Shown: positions 19,705-29,295 of the stretch, piece after piece
Numbering within the stretch: position 1 is the first letter of the stretch
Layout of the letters: each line of letters opens with the position of its first letter
NCBI GenBank assembly: GCA_002310215.1
Contig: DBYR01000021.1
Span: 1-64,000 of the forward strand
From: Bacteroidales bacterium UBA1181
GTDB lineage: Bacteria > Bacteroidota > Bacteroidia > Bacteroidales > Paludibacteraceae
DNA length: 64,000 bases
Direction: 5' to 3'
Program-made: the position numbers and the translations under genes
The notes under the pieces: model-generated
The model's input: only the letters and a program-made list of their open reading frames with translations
Database searches by the model: none
Told to the model about the DNA's origin: nothing

Positions 19705-20070
19705 TTAACTTTCTTTTTCTTTAATCATCTTTCTCTCCTTGATTCTAGCCTTCTTACCTGTAAGATCACGCAAGTAGTACAACTTAGCTCTACGAACCTT
19801 ACCCACCTTGTTCACAACGATGCTCTCGATGAACGGAGAATCCATAGGGAAAATTCTCTCCACACCTACGCCGCCGGAAATCTTACGTACAGTGAAACGC
19901 TTTTTCTCTTGATGTCCGCAGATACGGATAACATCACCGCGGAACTGTTGGATACGCTCCTTGTTACCTTCCACAATTTTGTAGGCGACAGTGATCGTAT
20001 CACCGCTCTTAAACTGAGGGAACTCCTTCGACGTTGAGAAAGCCCCTTCTACAACTTTAATTAAATCCAT
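19705..20070 (-). CDS. rplS: Large ribosomal subunit protein bL19
   Basis: This is ribosomal protein L19, which sits at the 30S-50S interface and helps shape the aminoacyl-tRNA site. The 121-residue length and conserved segments are typical: FKSGDTITVAYKIVEG, RIQQFRGDVIRI, GGVGVERIFPMDSP and RRAKLYYLRDLTGKKARI. It is preceded by its own consensus promoter with an approximately 75-base leader, and followed by a strong terminator, so it is monocistronic. The usual proteobacterial neighbours (rpsP, rimM, trmD) are absent, as is usual in Bacteroidetes. Confidence 0.97.
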   Translation of the reverse strand: MDLIKVVEGAFSTSKEFPQFKSGDTITVAYKIVEGNKERIQQFRGDVIRICGHQEKKRFTVRKISGGVGVERIFPMDSPFIESIVVNKVGKVRRAKLYYLRDLTGKKARIKERKMIKEKES

Positions 20071-20150
20071 TTTAGTTTTTAATTATAACTTTAAACATGA
20101 CGCAATGTAACGGATACCTTTGCCCCGACAGAGATTGCGCAAAAACTTCG

Positions 20151-20181
20151 CAAAATTAGTAAAACATTTTTTAATGGCAAA
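20151..20181 (-). promoter_or_regulatory. Promoter of rplS
   Basis: The minus strand has TTTG (20178-20181), a 19-base spacer and TAATTTTG (20151-20158), a full match to the Bacteroidetes consensus. It sits between the leuS stop and rplS. A leader of about 75 bases is implied, long enough for autoregulation, though no structure was verified. Confidence 0.8.
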
Positions 20182-20193
20182 ACAGTTTGGCCA

Positions 20194-22950
20194 TCAAAAG
20201 ACTATATTTACGATTTTACCCGGCACCACAATCACTTTCCTTATCGTTTTGCCAGCCAAAATCTTCGCCACAGACTCAGAGGATATAACAGTTTTCTCAA
20301 CCGTTTCCTTATCCATGTCGACAGGGAGTTCCATGGTTTGCTTCACTTTCCCGTTGAAAGATATCGCATACTTACAATTCGACTCCTTCAGATACTTCTC
20401 ATCATACTTCGGCCATTGAGCGTCACAAATTGTGCCCTCATGACCTAACGCATGGTACAATTCTTCCGAAATATGAGGCGCAAACGGAGCCAAGAGGATA
20501 CACAAAGTCTCCAGAGCCGACTTCTTGCAACACTTCAGGGCGGAAAGTTCATTCAAACATATCATAAAGGCTGCGACAGATGTGTTGAAAGAGAAATTTT
20601 CAACATCAGACGTAACCTTCTTTATCAGTTTATGGAGAGACTTCAACTCCTCAGGAGTCAACGGAGAGTCGCACACCTTCAGTTCATCCTTCTCGTAGAA
20701 CATTCCCCAGAATTTCTTCAGGAAACGGTGCACGCCATCAATTCCATTGGTATCCCATGGCTTCGAAGCCTCCAACGGGCCAAGGAACATCTCATACAGA
20801 CGCAACGTGTCCGCACCATATTTTTCGACGACGACATCCGGATTGACAACATTGAACATGGACTTAGACATCTTTTCGACTGCCCATCCGCAGATATATT
20901 TGCCATCCTCCAAAATGAACTCCGCATTCTTGAAATCCGGCATCCAATTTTTGAACGCCTCGATGTCAAGCACATCATTGCTAACAATGTTCACATCCAC
21001 ATGTATAGGCGTCACCTCATACTTGCCCTTCAAATTCAAGGATACGAACGTATTGGTATCTTTGATTCGGTAGACGAAGTTCGATCTACCTTGAATCATA
21101 CCTTGGTTAATCAACTTCTTAAACGGCTCATCCTCACAAATAACGCCCAAGTCATACAAGAACTTGTTCCAGAAACGGCTATAGATCAAATGGCCCGTGG
21201 CATGTTCCGTACCGCCCAAATAGAGGTCGACATTCTTCCAATAGTCGTTTGCCTCACGGCTCACCAAAGCTTTGTCGTTATGAGGGTCCATGTAACGGAG
21301 GAAGTAAGCGGAAGAGCCAGCGAAACCCGGCATCGTATTCAACTCATACGGATAGCCCTCGGACGTACACCAGTTCTTCGCATGCCCCAATGGAGGTTCA
21401 CCGGTTGCCGTCGGCAAGAAGTTCTCAACTTCAGGGAGCTCCAATGGCAACTTGCTCTCGTCCAAGACATAAGGTATGCCGTCCTTATAATAAACAGGGA
21501 ATGGCTCACCCCAATAACGTTGACGACTGAAAATCGCATCACGCAAACGATAGTTGACCTTCACTCTACCAAGGTGATGTTCCTTCACATACACCTTCGT
21601 TGCGGCAATAGCCTCCTTCACCGTCATCCCATTCAAGAATCCCGAATTAGTCATGACACCGTCCTTCGCATCAAAGCTCTGTTCGCTCACGTCACAACCC
21701 TCAATCACAGGGATGATTGGCAAATTAAAATGCTTAGCGAAGGCATAATCGCGCGAATCATGCGCTGGCACAGCCATAATAGCGCCTGTACCATAGCCGG
21801 AAAGCACATAATCACTGATCCATACAGGTATTTCCTTCCCCGTGACCGGATTAATCGCATACGCTCCGGAAAAGACACCCGTCACACGGCGATCCGCCAA
21901 ACGCTCACGTTCCGTTCTACGTTTCACAGCCGCAAGATATTCATCCACCGCCTGACGTTGTTCTGGAGTCGTCACCATGTCCACATAAGCCGATTCCGGA
22001 GCCAACACCATGAACGTCACACCAAAGATTGTATCCGCGCGAGTAGTGAAGATTTCGAAGTCCAGATCCTGATCTTTTATCTTAAACTTCATCTCCGTAC
22101 CCTCACTTCTGCCGATCCAATTACGTTGAGTCTCCTTCAGCGAGTCTGTCCAATCCAAACGGTCGAGCCCATCCAAGAGACGTTGCGCATAGGCAGAGAC
22201 GCGGAGGCTCCATTGACGCATGACACGCTGCTCCACAGGATATCCTCCACGAATAGAAAGGCCCTCACTGATTTCATCATTGGCGAGCACACACCCCAGT
22301 TTCGGGCAGAAATTCACCTTCGTATCCGCCAAATAGGCTATACGATAATTCATCAGAACCGATTGCTTCTTTTCCTGAGACATCCCCGCCCAATCAGATG
22401 CGGAGAAAGAAAGTTCCTCAGAACAAGCGGCATGGACAGACGCAGTTCCATTCCCCTCGAACTTGGAGACAAGCTCAGAGATAGGTTTCGCCTTATCGCA
22501 GTCATTATCATAGTATGAATTGAACATTTGGATGAACGCCCACTGTGTCCACTTATAATACTTTGGATCACAGGTACGCACCTCACGCGACCAATCGTAA
22601 CAGAAACCAATCTTGTCAAGTTGTTCACGGTAACGATTAATGTTCTTAGTTGTCGTGACAGCAGGATGCTGACCCGTCTGTATCGCATATTGTTCGGCGG
22701 GCAAACCATAAGAGTCATAGCCCATAGGATGCAAGACATTGAAGCCGCAGAGGCGTTTGTATCTGCTGTATATATCAGATGCGATATATCCAAGAGGATG
22801 TCCCACATGAAGACCCGCACCAGAAGGATACGGGAACATATCCAAAACATAGCACTTAGGCTTTGACTGATCGATGTCGACCTTATAGGTGGAATGGTTC
22901 TTCCAATAGTCCTGCCATTTCCTTTCTATTTCTCTGAAGTTATAATCCAT
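20194..22950 (-). CDS. leuS: Leucine--tRNA ligase
   Basis: This cytoplasmic class Ia synthetase charges tRNA-Leu. The HIGH-type motif is HVGH in PYPSGAGLHVGHPLGY (about residues 35-50), and the KMSKS loop is intact (VEKMSKSMFNV, around residue 690). Between them lies the CP1 editing insertion, with the conserved threonine-rich region FTTRADTIFGVTFMV. The C-terminal anticodon-binding domain and a small terminal domain ending VVPGKIVNIVF complete it. At 918 residues from the ATG at 22950 it is typical for Bacteroidetes LeuRS. An in-frame upstream start at 23016 would add a hydrophobic 22-residue extension and would lie upstream of the predicted promoter, so I reject it. Confidence 0.97.
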   Translation of the reverse strand: MDYNFREIERKWQDYWKNHSTYKVDIDQSKPKCYVLDMFPYPSGAGLHVGHPLGYIASDIYSRYKRLCGFNVLHPMGYDSYGLPAEQYAIQTGQHPAVTTTKNINRYREQLDKIGFCYDWSREVRTCDPKYYKWTQWAFIQMFNSYYDNDCDKAKPISELVSKFEGNGTASVHAACSEELSFSASDWAGMSQEKKQSVLMNYRIAYLADTKVNFCPKLGCVLANDEISEGLSIRGGYPVEQRVMRQWSLRVSAYAQRLLDGLDRLDWTDSLKETQRNWIGRSEGTEMKFKIKDQDLDFEIFTTRADTIFGVTFMVLAPESAYVDMVTTPEQRQAVDEYLAAVKRRTERERLADRRVTGVFSGAYAINPVTGKEIPVWISDYVLSGYGTGAIMAVPAHDSRDYAFAKHFNLPIIPVIEGCDVSEQSFDAKDGVMTNSGFLNGMTVKEAIAATKVYVKEHHLGRVKVNYRLRDAIFSRQRYWGEPFPVYYKDGIPYVLDESKLPLELPEVENFLPTATGEPPLGHAKNWCTSEGYPYELNTMPGFAGSSAYFLRYMDPHNDKALVSREANDYWKNVDLYLGGTEHATGHLIYSRFWNKFLYDLGVICEDEPFKKLINQGMIQGRSNFVYRIKDTNTFVSLNLKGKYEVTPIHVDVNIVSNDVLDIEAFKNWMPDFKNAEFILEDGKYICGWAVEKMSKSMFNVVNPDVVVEKYGADTLRLYEMFLGPLEASKPWDTNGIDGVHRFLKKFWGMFYEKDELKVCDSPLTPEELKSLHKLIKKVTSDVENFSFNTSVAAFMICLNELSALKCCKKSALETLCILLAPFAPHISEELYHALGHEGTICDAQWPKYDEKYLKESNCKYAISFNGKVKQTMELPVDMDKETVEKTVISSESVAKILAGKTIRKVIVVPGKIVNIVF

Positions 22951-22967
22951 ATCGACGAATTTTTCCG

Positions 22968-22999
22968 CGAATTTACATAAAATAAAAAAACCACACAAA
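22968..22999 (-). promoter_or_regulatory. Promoter of leuS
   Basis: The minus strand has TTTG (22996-22999), a 20-base spacer and TAAATTCG (22968-22975), one base off TAnnTTTG. It lies 17 bases before the leuS ATG, implying a very short leader and supporting the chosen start. The efp promoter shares the longer string TAAATTCGCGG. Confidence 0.65.
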
Positions 23000-23013
23000 A
23001 GAAAAGAGTGGCA

Positions 23014-23044
23014 CAAAAAAAGGGTGACGAAACCGCCACCCTTT
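23014..23044 (-). terminator. Terminator of the T9SS gldN operon end
   Basis: Minus-strand hairpin AGGGTGGCG-GTTT-CGTCACCCT (23021-23042, one G-U pair) is followed by seven T residues. It is 20 bases after the gldN stop. The wobble pair is stable only in the minus-strand transcript, consistent with its serving gldN. Confidence 0.85.
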
Positions 23045-23062
23045 CTTTAGAATCTTGTAAGA

Positions 23063-23950
23063 TTAATATTCCCACAAATCAGTTTCGAAGTTGAGCAACA
23101 AAGTCTTAACCTTCTGTTGTTCCTTTCTAACATCCTCAGCGGAAACGTTGTACTCCAACAAGTTTCTGTTATAGATGTTAGACTCCTTATAAATGTAGCT
23201 GGAGAAACGTCTCTTAATAAAGATATCATCAAGAGAAGGTCTCGCACCATTATTCTTATCAGTTATAAGGATTTCCTGCTGTGCCAAGTATGGACGCAAG
23301 GTCTCGAAAGGCACCCAGAAAAGAGGGTACTTCTGAACACCCAACTCTCCATCCTTCACCATGATAGGGCAGAAAGCGATGATGCGCGCATTGAACGTGG
23401 AAGTGATCTTGTCAAAATACCAAACCTCTTTCACGTAAATCTTAACGACATCACGGTTAGGAACATCAGACTCCTCAACGACGATAATAGAATCGTTGGT
23501 CAAAGAATCCGCCTTCTTTGTGGCGAAGATTTCGAACTTGTTCACAATTTCGCTAAACGGAAGTTCGTGCTCCTTTGTGAAGATCTCACGAGTATCAAGA
23601 TACTCATAAGCCTTAATCTTATCTTCTTGAATAAGTCTAAACATCAGAGTAAAGAAACTTTGTCTGTTGTCTACAGCTTCTTCAGGATAATACAAAGGAT
23701 AATTCATCTTCTCACGCAAGTCGATAGTCCTATACACGACCTTTTGCCAATAGATATCATCCGCACGCGGATTAACCAATTCAATTGGCTCAAGATTTTC
23801 CTTAGGACCACTTGTTGGCATGTTAGAAGCGACTTCCACTGACACGTCACCTGACTCATCGAAGAAAGAATTCTCCTCGAACTGAGCGAAAACGGCAGAA
23901 GTGGAGAATGCCGCAAAACCAACACACAATAATTTAACTAGATTACTCAT
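23063..23950 (-). CDS. gldN: Type IX secretion/gliding protein GldN (PorN)
   Basis: This periplasmic T9SS component forms, with GldK/PorK, a ring under the outer membrane. The signal peptide is MSNLVKLLCVGFAAFSTSAVFA. Family features include WQKVVYRTIDLREKMNYPLYYP, the Lys-rich EVWYFDKITSTFNARIIAFCP segment and GVQKYPLFWVPFETLRPYL. The 295-residue length is typical. It is last in porP-gldK-gldL-gldM-gldN, the same order as P. gingivalis porPKLMN. It starts 21 bases after gldM and ends at a terminator. Confidence 0.95.
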   Translation of the reverse strand: MSNLVKLLCVGFAAFSTSAVFAQFEENSFFDESGDVSVEVASNMPTSGPKENLEPIELVNPRADDIYWQKVVYRTIDLREKMNYPLYYPEEAVDNRQSFFTLMFRLIQEDKIKAYEYLDTREIFTKEHELPFSEIVNKFEIFATKKADSLTNDSIIVVEESDVPNRDVVKIYVKEVWYFDKITSTFNARIIAFCPIMVKDGELGVQKYPLFWVPFETLRPYLAQQEILITDKNNGARPSLDDIFIKRRFSSYIYKESNIYNRNLLEYNVSAEDVRKEQQKVKTLLLNFETDLWEY

Positions 23951-23971
23951 AACGTTAAACTTTTATACTAC

Positions 23972-25558
23972 TTATTTAATTTTCACTTCCAATGGAGGCA
24001 AAGTACGAGAGATACCATCCTGACCGAGAGCCTTCGTGTTAGAAATGTAAACGGTCTTTCTGTTGGTCATTTCTCTAAAAATCTTCAACTGTTTCTCGTT
24101 CAATTGGTCACCTGAAGCTTTCTCAATCAAAGTGTTACCCATTGAGTCGAAGTAGTTCAAAGAGAACTCCAAAACCTTATACTTAACATCCAAATCGGAA
24201 TCGTTCAACTCAGCGACGATACGACGAGCGGTGATCAACAGCGGCTTAGCGATAGCCTTATCGAAGCTATTACCTCTATATCTGCTCTTGATACCCTGAG
24301 CGTTCGTGTACTCGATCATTGCCAATGGATCTGGCAACTTCTTCACACGGAACGTCTTCGTAGCGATGTGCTGAGACTTGCCATCAATCTTAGCGCTCAC
24401 AGAGATGTTACATGGAGTACCCACCTTAGCAGGAACAACCACCCATCCAGTGCTCGTTCTAGAAGAAGACTTAATGTTAGAAGGACTGATCTCGATGCTG
24501 TTTTGTGCGACACCTGGTACAGATACACTGATTGGGTTCTTGAAACCGGCGTAGAGCACGTTCATCAAGTCAGCTGACACCGTAGCAGTAGGCTCACCTA
24601 CAGTATACTCGCTCTCGAAGTTGTAAGTTTGAGTTTCACCGTTCTTCTTGGTCAAAACCATGGAACCAGAATATTTCTTAGTACCAACGGAAGAACAAAC
24701 GAACTCATAACGGTCCTTCTCCAAAGGAGTACCATTGATAGTGATAACTGGCTTCTTAGTAGAGTCAGTAGCAGCCAAGATGATTTGAGCTGAATACTTA
24801 CCACCACGCATGATATAACTTGAATTAGGAATTGCAAGAGCTTGGATCTTGTTCACACGGAAGTCACCGGCATCCATAGATCCGATCAAGTAAGCGAGAG
24901 CCTCAGACTGAGTAATCTTAACATCGTTCTTAATCTTGTTAAGCACCGTCAAAGTTGCGATAGCAGGCATGTCCTCGAACACACCAGACTCCCAAGGTCT
25001 AGCCTTACCACCCTTCTCTGTAGCACTGAGGTCATCAGTAGAGAAGGTGCTTTGGATAGACTTAGCCTTCGCAGTATCAATCGTAGCCATGAAGTCACGA
25101 TACTCGATCATTTTCTGCTTCAAAATAGCCGCATTGGTGTTCTTGCCATCAGGTTTATCAACCAAACCGATTTGACTAGCCACATTCAAGTCACCGTTCA
25201 TAGAAGGATCCAACTCGGTAGCATTCTTGTCACCCATAATAGTAGTGATAATCTTGCTCTCGAGTTCGGTAATGTAGTCACAGAAAGCGTCGGATTGTGC
25301 GATTACGCTGTCAACCCTTGGCTTCACCTTATTAGCCTTGATGGAATCTGAATGAAGCAAGCCGTCGAACTCGTTACCCAAGTTCTCCAATTTACCATCA
25401 CTAATTTGGATGTTCTTCTTCATTGAATCATTCACCAAAGCGTATCCATTCAAGATCTGGGCAGACACGTTCAATGCAAGCATTGCGGTCAACACCAAAT
25501 ACATCATGGATATCATCTTCTGTCTCGGGGTTTCCGGACAATTTTTAGCGCCACCCAT
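23972..25558 (-). CDS. gldM: Type IX secretion/gliding motor protein GldM (PorM)
   Basis: This inner-membrane and periplasmic shaft of the T9SS motor has one N-terminal membrane helix (MISMMYLVLTAMLALNVSAQ, residues 17-36) that packs with GldL. Long periplasmic domains follow: an N-terminal helical domain (to about 225) and three beta domains ending in the TLPPLEVKIK tail. The cytoplasmic N-terminus GGAKNCPETPRQKMI is strongly conserved. The 528-residue length is typical. GldM transmits proton-driven rotation from GldL to the GldK/N ring. It is in the operon between gldL and gldN. Confidence 0.96.
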   Translation of the reverse strand: MGGAKNCPETPRQKMISMMYLVLTAMLALNVSAQILNGYALVNDSMKKNIQISDGKLENLGNEFDGLLHSDSIKANKVKPRVDSVIAQSDAFCDYITELESKIITTIMGDKNATELDPSMNGDLNVASQIGLVDKPDGKNTNAAILKQKMIEYRDFMATIDTAKAKSIQSTFSTDDLSATEKGGKARPWESGVFEDMPAIATLTVLNKIKNDVKITQSEALAYLIGSMDAGDFRVNKIQALAIPNSSYIMRGGKYSAQIILAATDSTKKPVITINGTPLEKDRYEFVCSSVGTKKYSGSMVLTKKNGETQTYNFESEYTVGEPTATVSADLMNVLYAGFKNPISVSVPGVAQNSIEISPSNIKSSSRTSTGWVVVPAKVGTPCNISVSAKIDGKSQHIATKTFRVKKLPDPLAMIEYTNAQGIKSRYRGNSFDKAIAKPLLITARRIVAELNDSDLDVKYKVLEFSLNYFDSMGNTLIEKASGDQLNEKQLKIFREMTNRKTVYISNTKALGQDGISRTLPPLEVKIK

Positions 25559-25598
25559 AATTAAACTTCTTTAGATAAATTCAAAATCAAAAACTAAA

Positions 25599-26435
25599 TT
25601 ATTTAATAGTCATAGCGCTAAGCATACCGCCATAGATAGAGTTCAAGCTCTTCATTTGGGATGCCAACAAAGCAACTTGTCTCTTGTATTCCTCAGCCTC
25701 AGCAGCAGAGCCATTCAAAGAAGACTCGATTGTCTTAACTGCAGTAGCCAAAGTCTTCATAGCCTCGTTCTGCTCGTTTACAGACTTAACTTGAAGTTCA
25801 AATACAGAGTTGATAGTTGAAATGTTCTTGTTGATGCCGTCCATCTGAGCAGCGAAGCTTTGAGAACCCTGAGAAGCTGAGCTAATACTAGCAGCGATAT
25901 TCTTATAAGAAGAATCCAAAGACTCAGAAGCCTCTTTCAAGCTCTGTTGAGAAGAAGCGAATGCGCTAGCTGCGCTAGAAGCTTGTCTCAAAGTGTTAGT
26001 ATACTCGCCAGAAGCAGCTGCAGCGCTTGACAAGTCAGTCAATTGACCTGCAGTTACGTTCAAGCTGTGGATGCCATCCTTCAAGTTCTGCATCTCGCCG
26101 TCTACCATTTCACGGATCTTCTGAAGCTCAAGTCTCTTCTCCTCAGCTGCATTAGTATTAGCATTCACAAGTCCGGTAGCAGTACCACCTTCCTCGTCTT
26201 CGTTCAATTGAGGATATACTCTATCCCACTTGTACTCTACGTGAGGTTTATCGAATGCGGACAATGCAAACAAGAAAGCCTCCGTACACATACCGATTGT
26301 CAACACGATACCTGCACCTGGCCAGTGCATGATCTTAAACAACGCTCCAATAATAACGACACTCGCACCCAAACCATACGCAAGGGCAGTGAATTTCTGA
26401 TAACCTGCGGTATCACGCAATTCTGAAAAACTCAT
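25599..26435 (-). CDS. gldL: Type IX secretion/gliding motor protein GldL (PorL)
   Basis: This proton-driven motor stator is in the inner membrane. Two membrane helices lie at about residues 16-34 and 43-62 (GLGASVVIIGALFKIMHWPG, then IVLTIGMCTEAFLFALSAF). The glutamate in GMCTEAFLF in helix 2 is the likely proton-carrying residue by comparison with Flavobacterium GldL. A long cytoplasmic Ala/Ser-rich coiled-coil tail follows (residues 100-278). The length is normal. The gene is 48 bases downstream of gldK and 40 upstream of gldM. Confidence 0.96.
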   Translation of the reverse strand: MSFSELRDTAGYQKFTALAYGLGASVVIIGALFKIMHWPGAGIVLTIGMCTEAFLFALSAFDKPHVEYKWDRVYPQLNEDEEGGTATGLVNANTNAAEEKRLELQKIREMVDGEMQNLKDGIHSLNVTAGQLTDLSSAAAASGEYTNTLRQASSAASAFASSQQSLKEASESLDSSYKNIAASISSASQGSQSFAAQMDGINKNISTINSVFELQVKSVNEQNEAMKTLATAVKTIESSLNGSAAEAEEYKRQVALLASQMKSLNSIYGGMLSAMTIK

Positions 26436-26483
26436 TTTAATAAATATTTTAAGGTTAATAATATGTTATCTCATCAAACTAAA

Positions 26484-27887
26484 TTACTCTCCGATATAAC
26501 TACGAACACATCTGAAACCTAAGAAAGAGCGGTTCTCATTTTGGTACTCGTATGTGCGGACACCGCACTGCAAGAAGATACCTACATCCTTCCATGAACC
26601 ACCACGGATTACCTTACGTCTCATCACGTCTGGGTCAGAACTCTTCGCATTGTAATCATAACTTGGGTTCAAGTCATGTACGAAAGAGTAGTTAGACTCA
26701 TGATAAGCGGAAGAAGTCCACTCTGCAACGTTACCAGCCATATCATACAAACCGTACTCATTCGGCGGATAAGAAGCAACCTTAGAAGCGATCAAATAAC
26801 CATCATCCGTGTAGTTACCTCTTTGAGGCTTGAAGTTAGCCAAGAAACAACCTTTAGCGGTACGGATATAATTACCTCCCCAAGGGTACATAGACAAATC
26901 CTTGCCACCACGAGCGGCATATTCCCACTCAGCCTCGGTCGGGAGACGATAATCCTGAACCCTCACGCCCTTGTTAGCAACCTGATAAGAGTTGAACAAG
27001 AAAGTTCTCCAATGGCAGAACGCCTGGGCTTGTTCCCATGACACACCGACAACAGGATACTCACCATATCCAGGGTGAGCGAAATACATCTTCATGTATG
27101 GCTCGTTGTAAGCATACGTATAGTCACGGATCCAACACAATGTATCCGGATAGATGTTCACACGTTTCACAGAGATAAAGTCGGAACGGTGTTTCAACTC
27201 ACGATATACAGTCACGTTTTGGATCTCACCATTCTCATTGTAAATTGTAGTATCCTTCTTCACCATCACATCCGCACTATCCTTCGTTTTTCCAAGGCCG
27301 GCGATGCTACGGTTGTAACGTCCCAACAATGGGTCAAACTTGTTTTCCTTCTTAGCAGCCTGAATGTAGTCTACCCAAGCATACTTGTACATATAGATGG
27401 CTGCATTCGCCTCAGGAGCGAAATCAATCTTATCCGCTCCCTGATAGTACATGCTATCCAATGCGGCCTTCTGGTCCTCCGTAGGCTTATTCCACGGAAT
27501 TTTCTTCTTATAATTTAGGACAGGAGTCTCCAATTCGTTACCATTCTTGTCTTGGTAAATCTTGTAAGACTCGTCGACATCAGCCAACTTCTCCCTTGCG
27601 ATTGAGTCACGCACCCAATGCACAAACTGACGATACTCACCATTGGTGATCTCCGTCTCATCCATCCAGAACGCGTCAAGAGAAACCGTACGGGATTGGG
27701 ACGACATCGCCCAGTTCGCATCTTGGTCATTCTGACCCATCGTGAAAGAACCACGTCTGATGTACAGCATACCGTACGGAACCGGCTCCTTCCAAGATTT
27801 GTTGTAAACTCCCACCAATTCTCCATTTTCTCCACTGCAAGCAGCGAGAAGGACGGCGACTAATGAAATAATTAACAGCTTTTTCAT
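26484..27887 (-). CDS. gldK: Type IX secretion/gliding lipoprotein GldK (PorK)
   Basis: This outer-membrane lipoprotein forms the T9SS periplasmic ring with GldN. The lipobox is LAAC after a 16-residue signal. The body is a formylglycine-generating-enzyme-like (FGE-sulfatase) fold: YIRRGSFTMGQNDQD, YPVVGVSWEQAQAFCHWR, YRLPTEAEWEYAARGG, YDMAGNVAEWTSSAYH and RKVIRGGSWKDVG. The fold is used structurally in GldK. The 467-residue length is typical, with the family's inserted segment of about 150 residues between the first and second motifs. It is second in the operon after porP. Confidence 0.96.
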   Translation of the reverse strand: MKKLLIISLVAVLLAACSGENGELVGVYNKSWKEPVPYGMLYIRRGSFTMGQNDQDANWAMSSQSRTVSLDAFWMDETEITNGEYRQFVHWVRDSIAREKLADVDESYKIYQDKNGNELETPVLNYKKKIPWNKPTEDQKAALDSMYYQGADKIDFAPEANAAIYMYKYAWVDYIQAAKKENKFDPLLGRYNRSIAGLGKTKDSADVMVKKDTTIYNENGEIQNVTVYRELKHRSDFISVKRVNIYPDTLCWIRDYTYAYNEPYMKMYFAHPGYGEYPVVGVSWEQAQAFCHWRTFLFNSYQVANKGVRVQDYRLPTEAEWEYAARGGKDLSMYPWGGNYIRTAKGCFLANFKPQRGNYTDDGYLIASKVASYPPNEYGLYDMAGNVAEWTSSAYHESNYSFVHDLNPSYDYNAKSSDPDVMRRKVIRGGSWKDVGIFLQCGVRTYEYQNENRSFLGFRCVRSYIGE

Positions 27888-27937
27888 GATATAAACTACT
27901 TTATTGTCTTTGTCATTTGTTATTATTTACTACTTTA

Positions 27938-28918
27938 CTACAATATTCGATCACTCTTATATTTGTTCTTTTTAGTGAACTGAGGCTTGAAACTATAACG
28001 CAAATAGACTTCATGACTTCCCCCCGACCTAATCAATTTCGATGTGGGCAAATCATAAGAATAACCTACTTGGAGTCCACTTATCACATCCATTCCAAAA
28101 ATGAATACGAAAGCATCCCCAAAACGATATGAAATTCCTCCTCTCACTCTTTTAGAATATTCCAATAAACCCGAAACTTCCGCTTGCCAAGAACAGAAAT
28201 CTGTTTTTATTAGCGAAGACGGTGTCAAAGTAACCAACGGATTAGAGGTCGAAAAATTGTATCCACCCGTCAAATATAATGAACGTGGCACATACATTCC
28301 GTACAACTCGTTTCCTAAATCAATGGTTCCAGAGTTCAAATGTAATACCGATAGCCCAATGTAATAATGATCCTGCGTATATAAACAACCGAACGAGGCA
28401 TCAAACAACACGTCGCTATTCCCTTCAACATTGAAACTCGAAACGAATGGATCACTCTCTTTGTGGAAATCATCACCGCTCAACACTTTCTCACCACCGC
28501 CTGTCAAATCAACACTCTCCTTGTCAAAAGTGTGGTTCAAAAAACCAACACCCAATCCAAGACTCAACCTTCCACCCCAAAGTTTCGTTTTATACGAATA
28601 TTGTAAAAGAACGCTTTGGTTTTTAAACAAACCTATCTCATCACTTGAAAAGACTAATCCAGCCCCGTGTTTAGTTTCTCCGACCTTAAATGGTACAGTC
28701 ATCGAAAAATAAACATCCTGCGGCCCTCCACTGAACCCTGCCCATTGTCTCCTATAGACGCCGAACACACTTATCATCTCCTCCTCCGCTACTGCGGCGG
28801 GGTTCGTGGTCGTTGGGACTTCCATATACTGACTGAACTGAGGACTCATCTGAGCCGACAAATTCAAAATTGAAATACACAGAAAAAAAACGACTAATAT
28901 GAACTGCCTTTCCCTCAT
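27938..28918 (-). CDS. porP: PorP/SprF family type IX secretion outer membrane protein
   Basis: This outer-membrane beta-barrel of the PorP/SprF family, part of or associated with the T9SS translocon, also anchors SprB-like cargo in gliding bacteria. The signal peptide ends LNLSAQ, followed by the family hallmark QMSPQFSQYMEVPTTTNPAA and VFGVYRRQWAGFSGGPQ. The length is 326 residues. It is first in the operon, 50 bases upstream of gldK, matching the P. gingivalis porP-K-L-M-N order. A promoter with a good -33 is seen 32 bases upstream. Confidence 0.94.
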   Translation of the reverse strand: MRERQFILVVFFLCISILNLSAQMSPQFSQYMEVPTTTNPAAVAEEEMISVFGVYRRQWAGFSGGPQDVYFSMTVPFKVGETKHGAGLVFSSDEIGLFKNQSVLLQYSYKTKLWGGRLSLGLGVGFLNHTFDKESVDLTGGGEKVLSGDDFHKESDPFVSSFNVEGNSDVLFDASFGCLYTQDHYYIGLSVLHLNSGTIDLGNELYGMYVPRSLYLTGGYNFSTSNPLVTLTPSSLIKTDFCSWQAEVSGLLEYSKRVRGGISYRFGDAFVFIFGMDVISGLQVGYSYDLPTSKLIRSGGSHEVYLRYSFKPQFTKKNKYKSDRIL

Positions 28919-28950
28919 ATTTCAACTGCCAGTCACAAGAAAATCGACAA

Positions 28951-28982
28951 CAATATTACAAGTTTTTACATTAATTCACAAA
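28951..28982 (-). promoter_or_regulatory. Putative promoter of the T9SS operon
   Basis: The minus strand has TTTG (28979-28982), a 20-base spacer and TAATATTG (28951-28958), one base off TAnnTTTG. It lies 32 bases before porP. The spacing and -33 are good. Confidence 0.55.
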
Positions 28983-29073
28983 TTATCGACCTCATTTTTT
29001 TCACCGAACAACGGTTCCAAAAACTCATGTCACTTAAATTCAATGAATTAGTATTTCATTTTTTTAATATTTT

Positions 29074-29295
29074 TTAATACTCCTCTTCGTTAAAAAGGAA
29101 GTCCTCCTTACTCGGATAATCGGGCCAAATATCCTCGATACTCTCGTATATCTCTCCCTCGTCCTCCATCTCCTGCAAGTTTTCCAAAACTTCAAGAGGG
29201 GCACCCGAGCGCACTGCATAATCCACCAGCTCGTCTTTTGTCGCGGGCCATGGCGCATCTTCCAACTTTGAAGCTAACTCTAATGTCCAATACAT
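29074..29295 (-). CDS. Small acidic DUF2795-type protein
   Basis: This is a 73-residue cytoplasmic protein (start at MYWTLELASKLEDAP, ATG 29293-29295). It is strongly acidic, with the pattern LEDAPWPATKDELVDYAVRSGAP followed by LEVLENLQEMEDEGEIY and ending in DFLFNEEEY. This pattern is typical of DUF2795 proteins widespread in Bacteroidetes; no function is established. Longer in-frame extension to 29484 overlaps the next gene and contains no plausible signal, so I use the short form. It follows the methyltransferase gene and precedes the T9SS operon, but an intergenic gap on both sides suggests an independent unit. Confidence 0.8.
   Translation of the reverse strand: MYWTLELASKLEDAPWPATKDELVDYAVRSGAPLEVLENLQEMEDEGEIYESIEDIWPDYPSKEDFLFNEEEY

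Noticed and set aside
20452..22518. 688-residue open frame opposite leuS
   Set aside because: It is a shadow of leuS; the leuS motifs prove the real frame.
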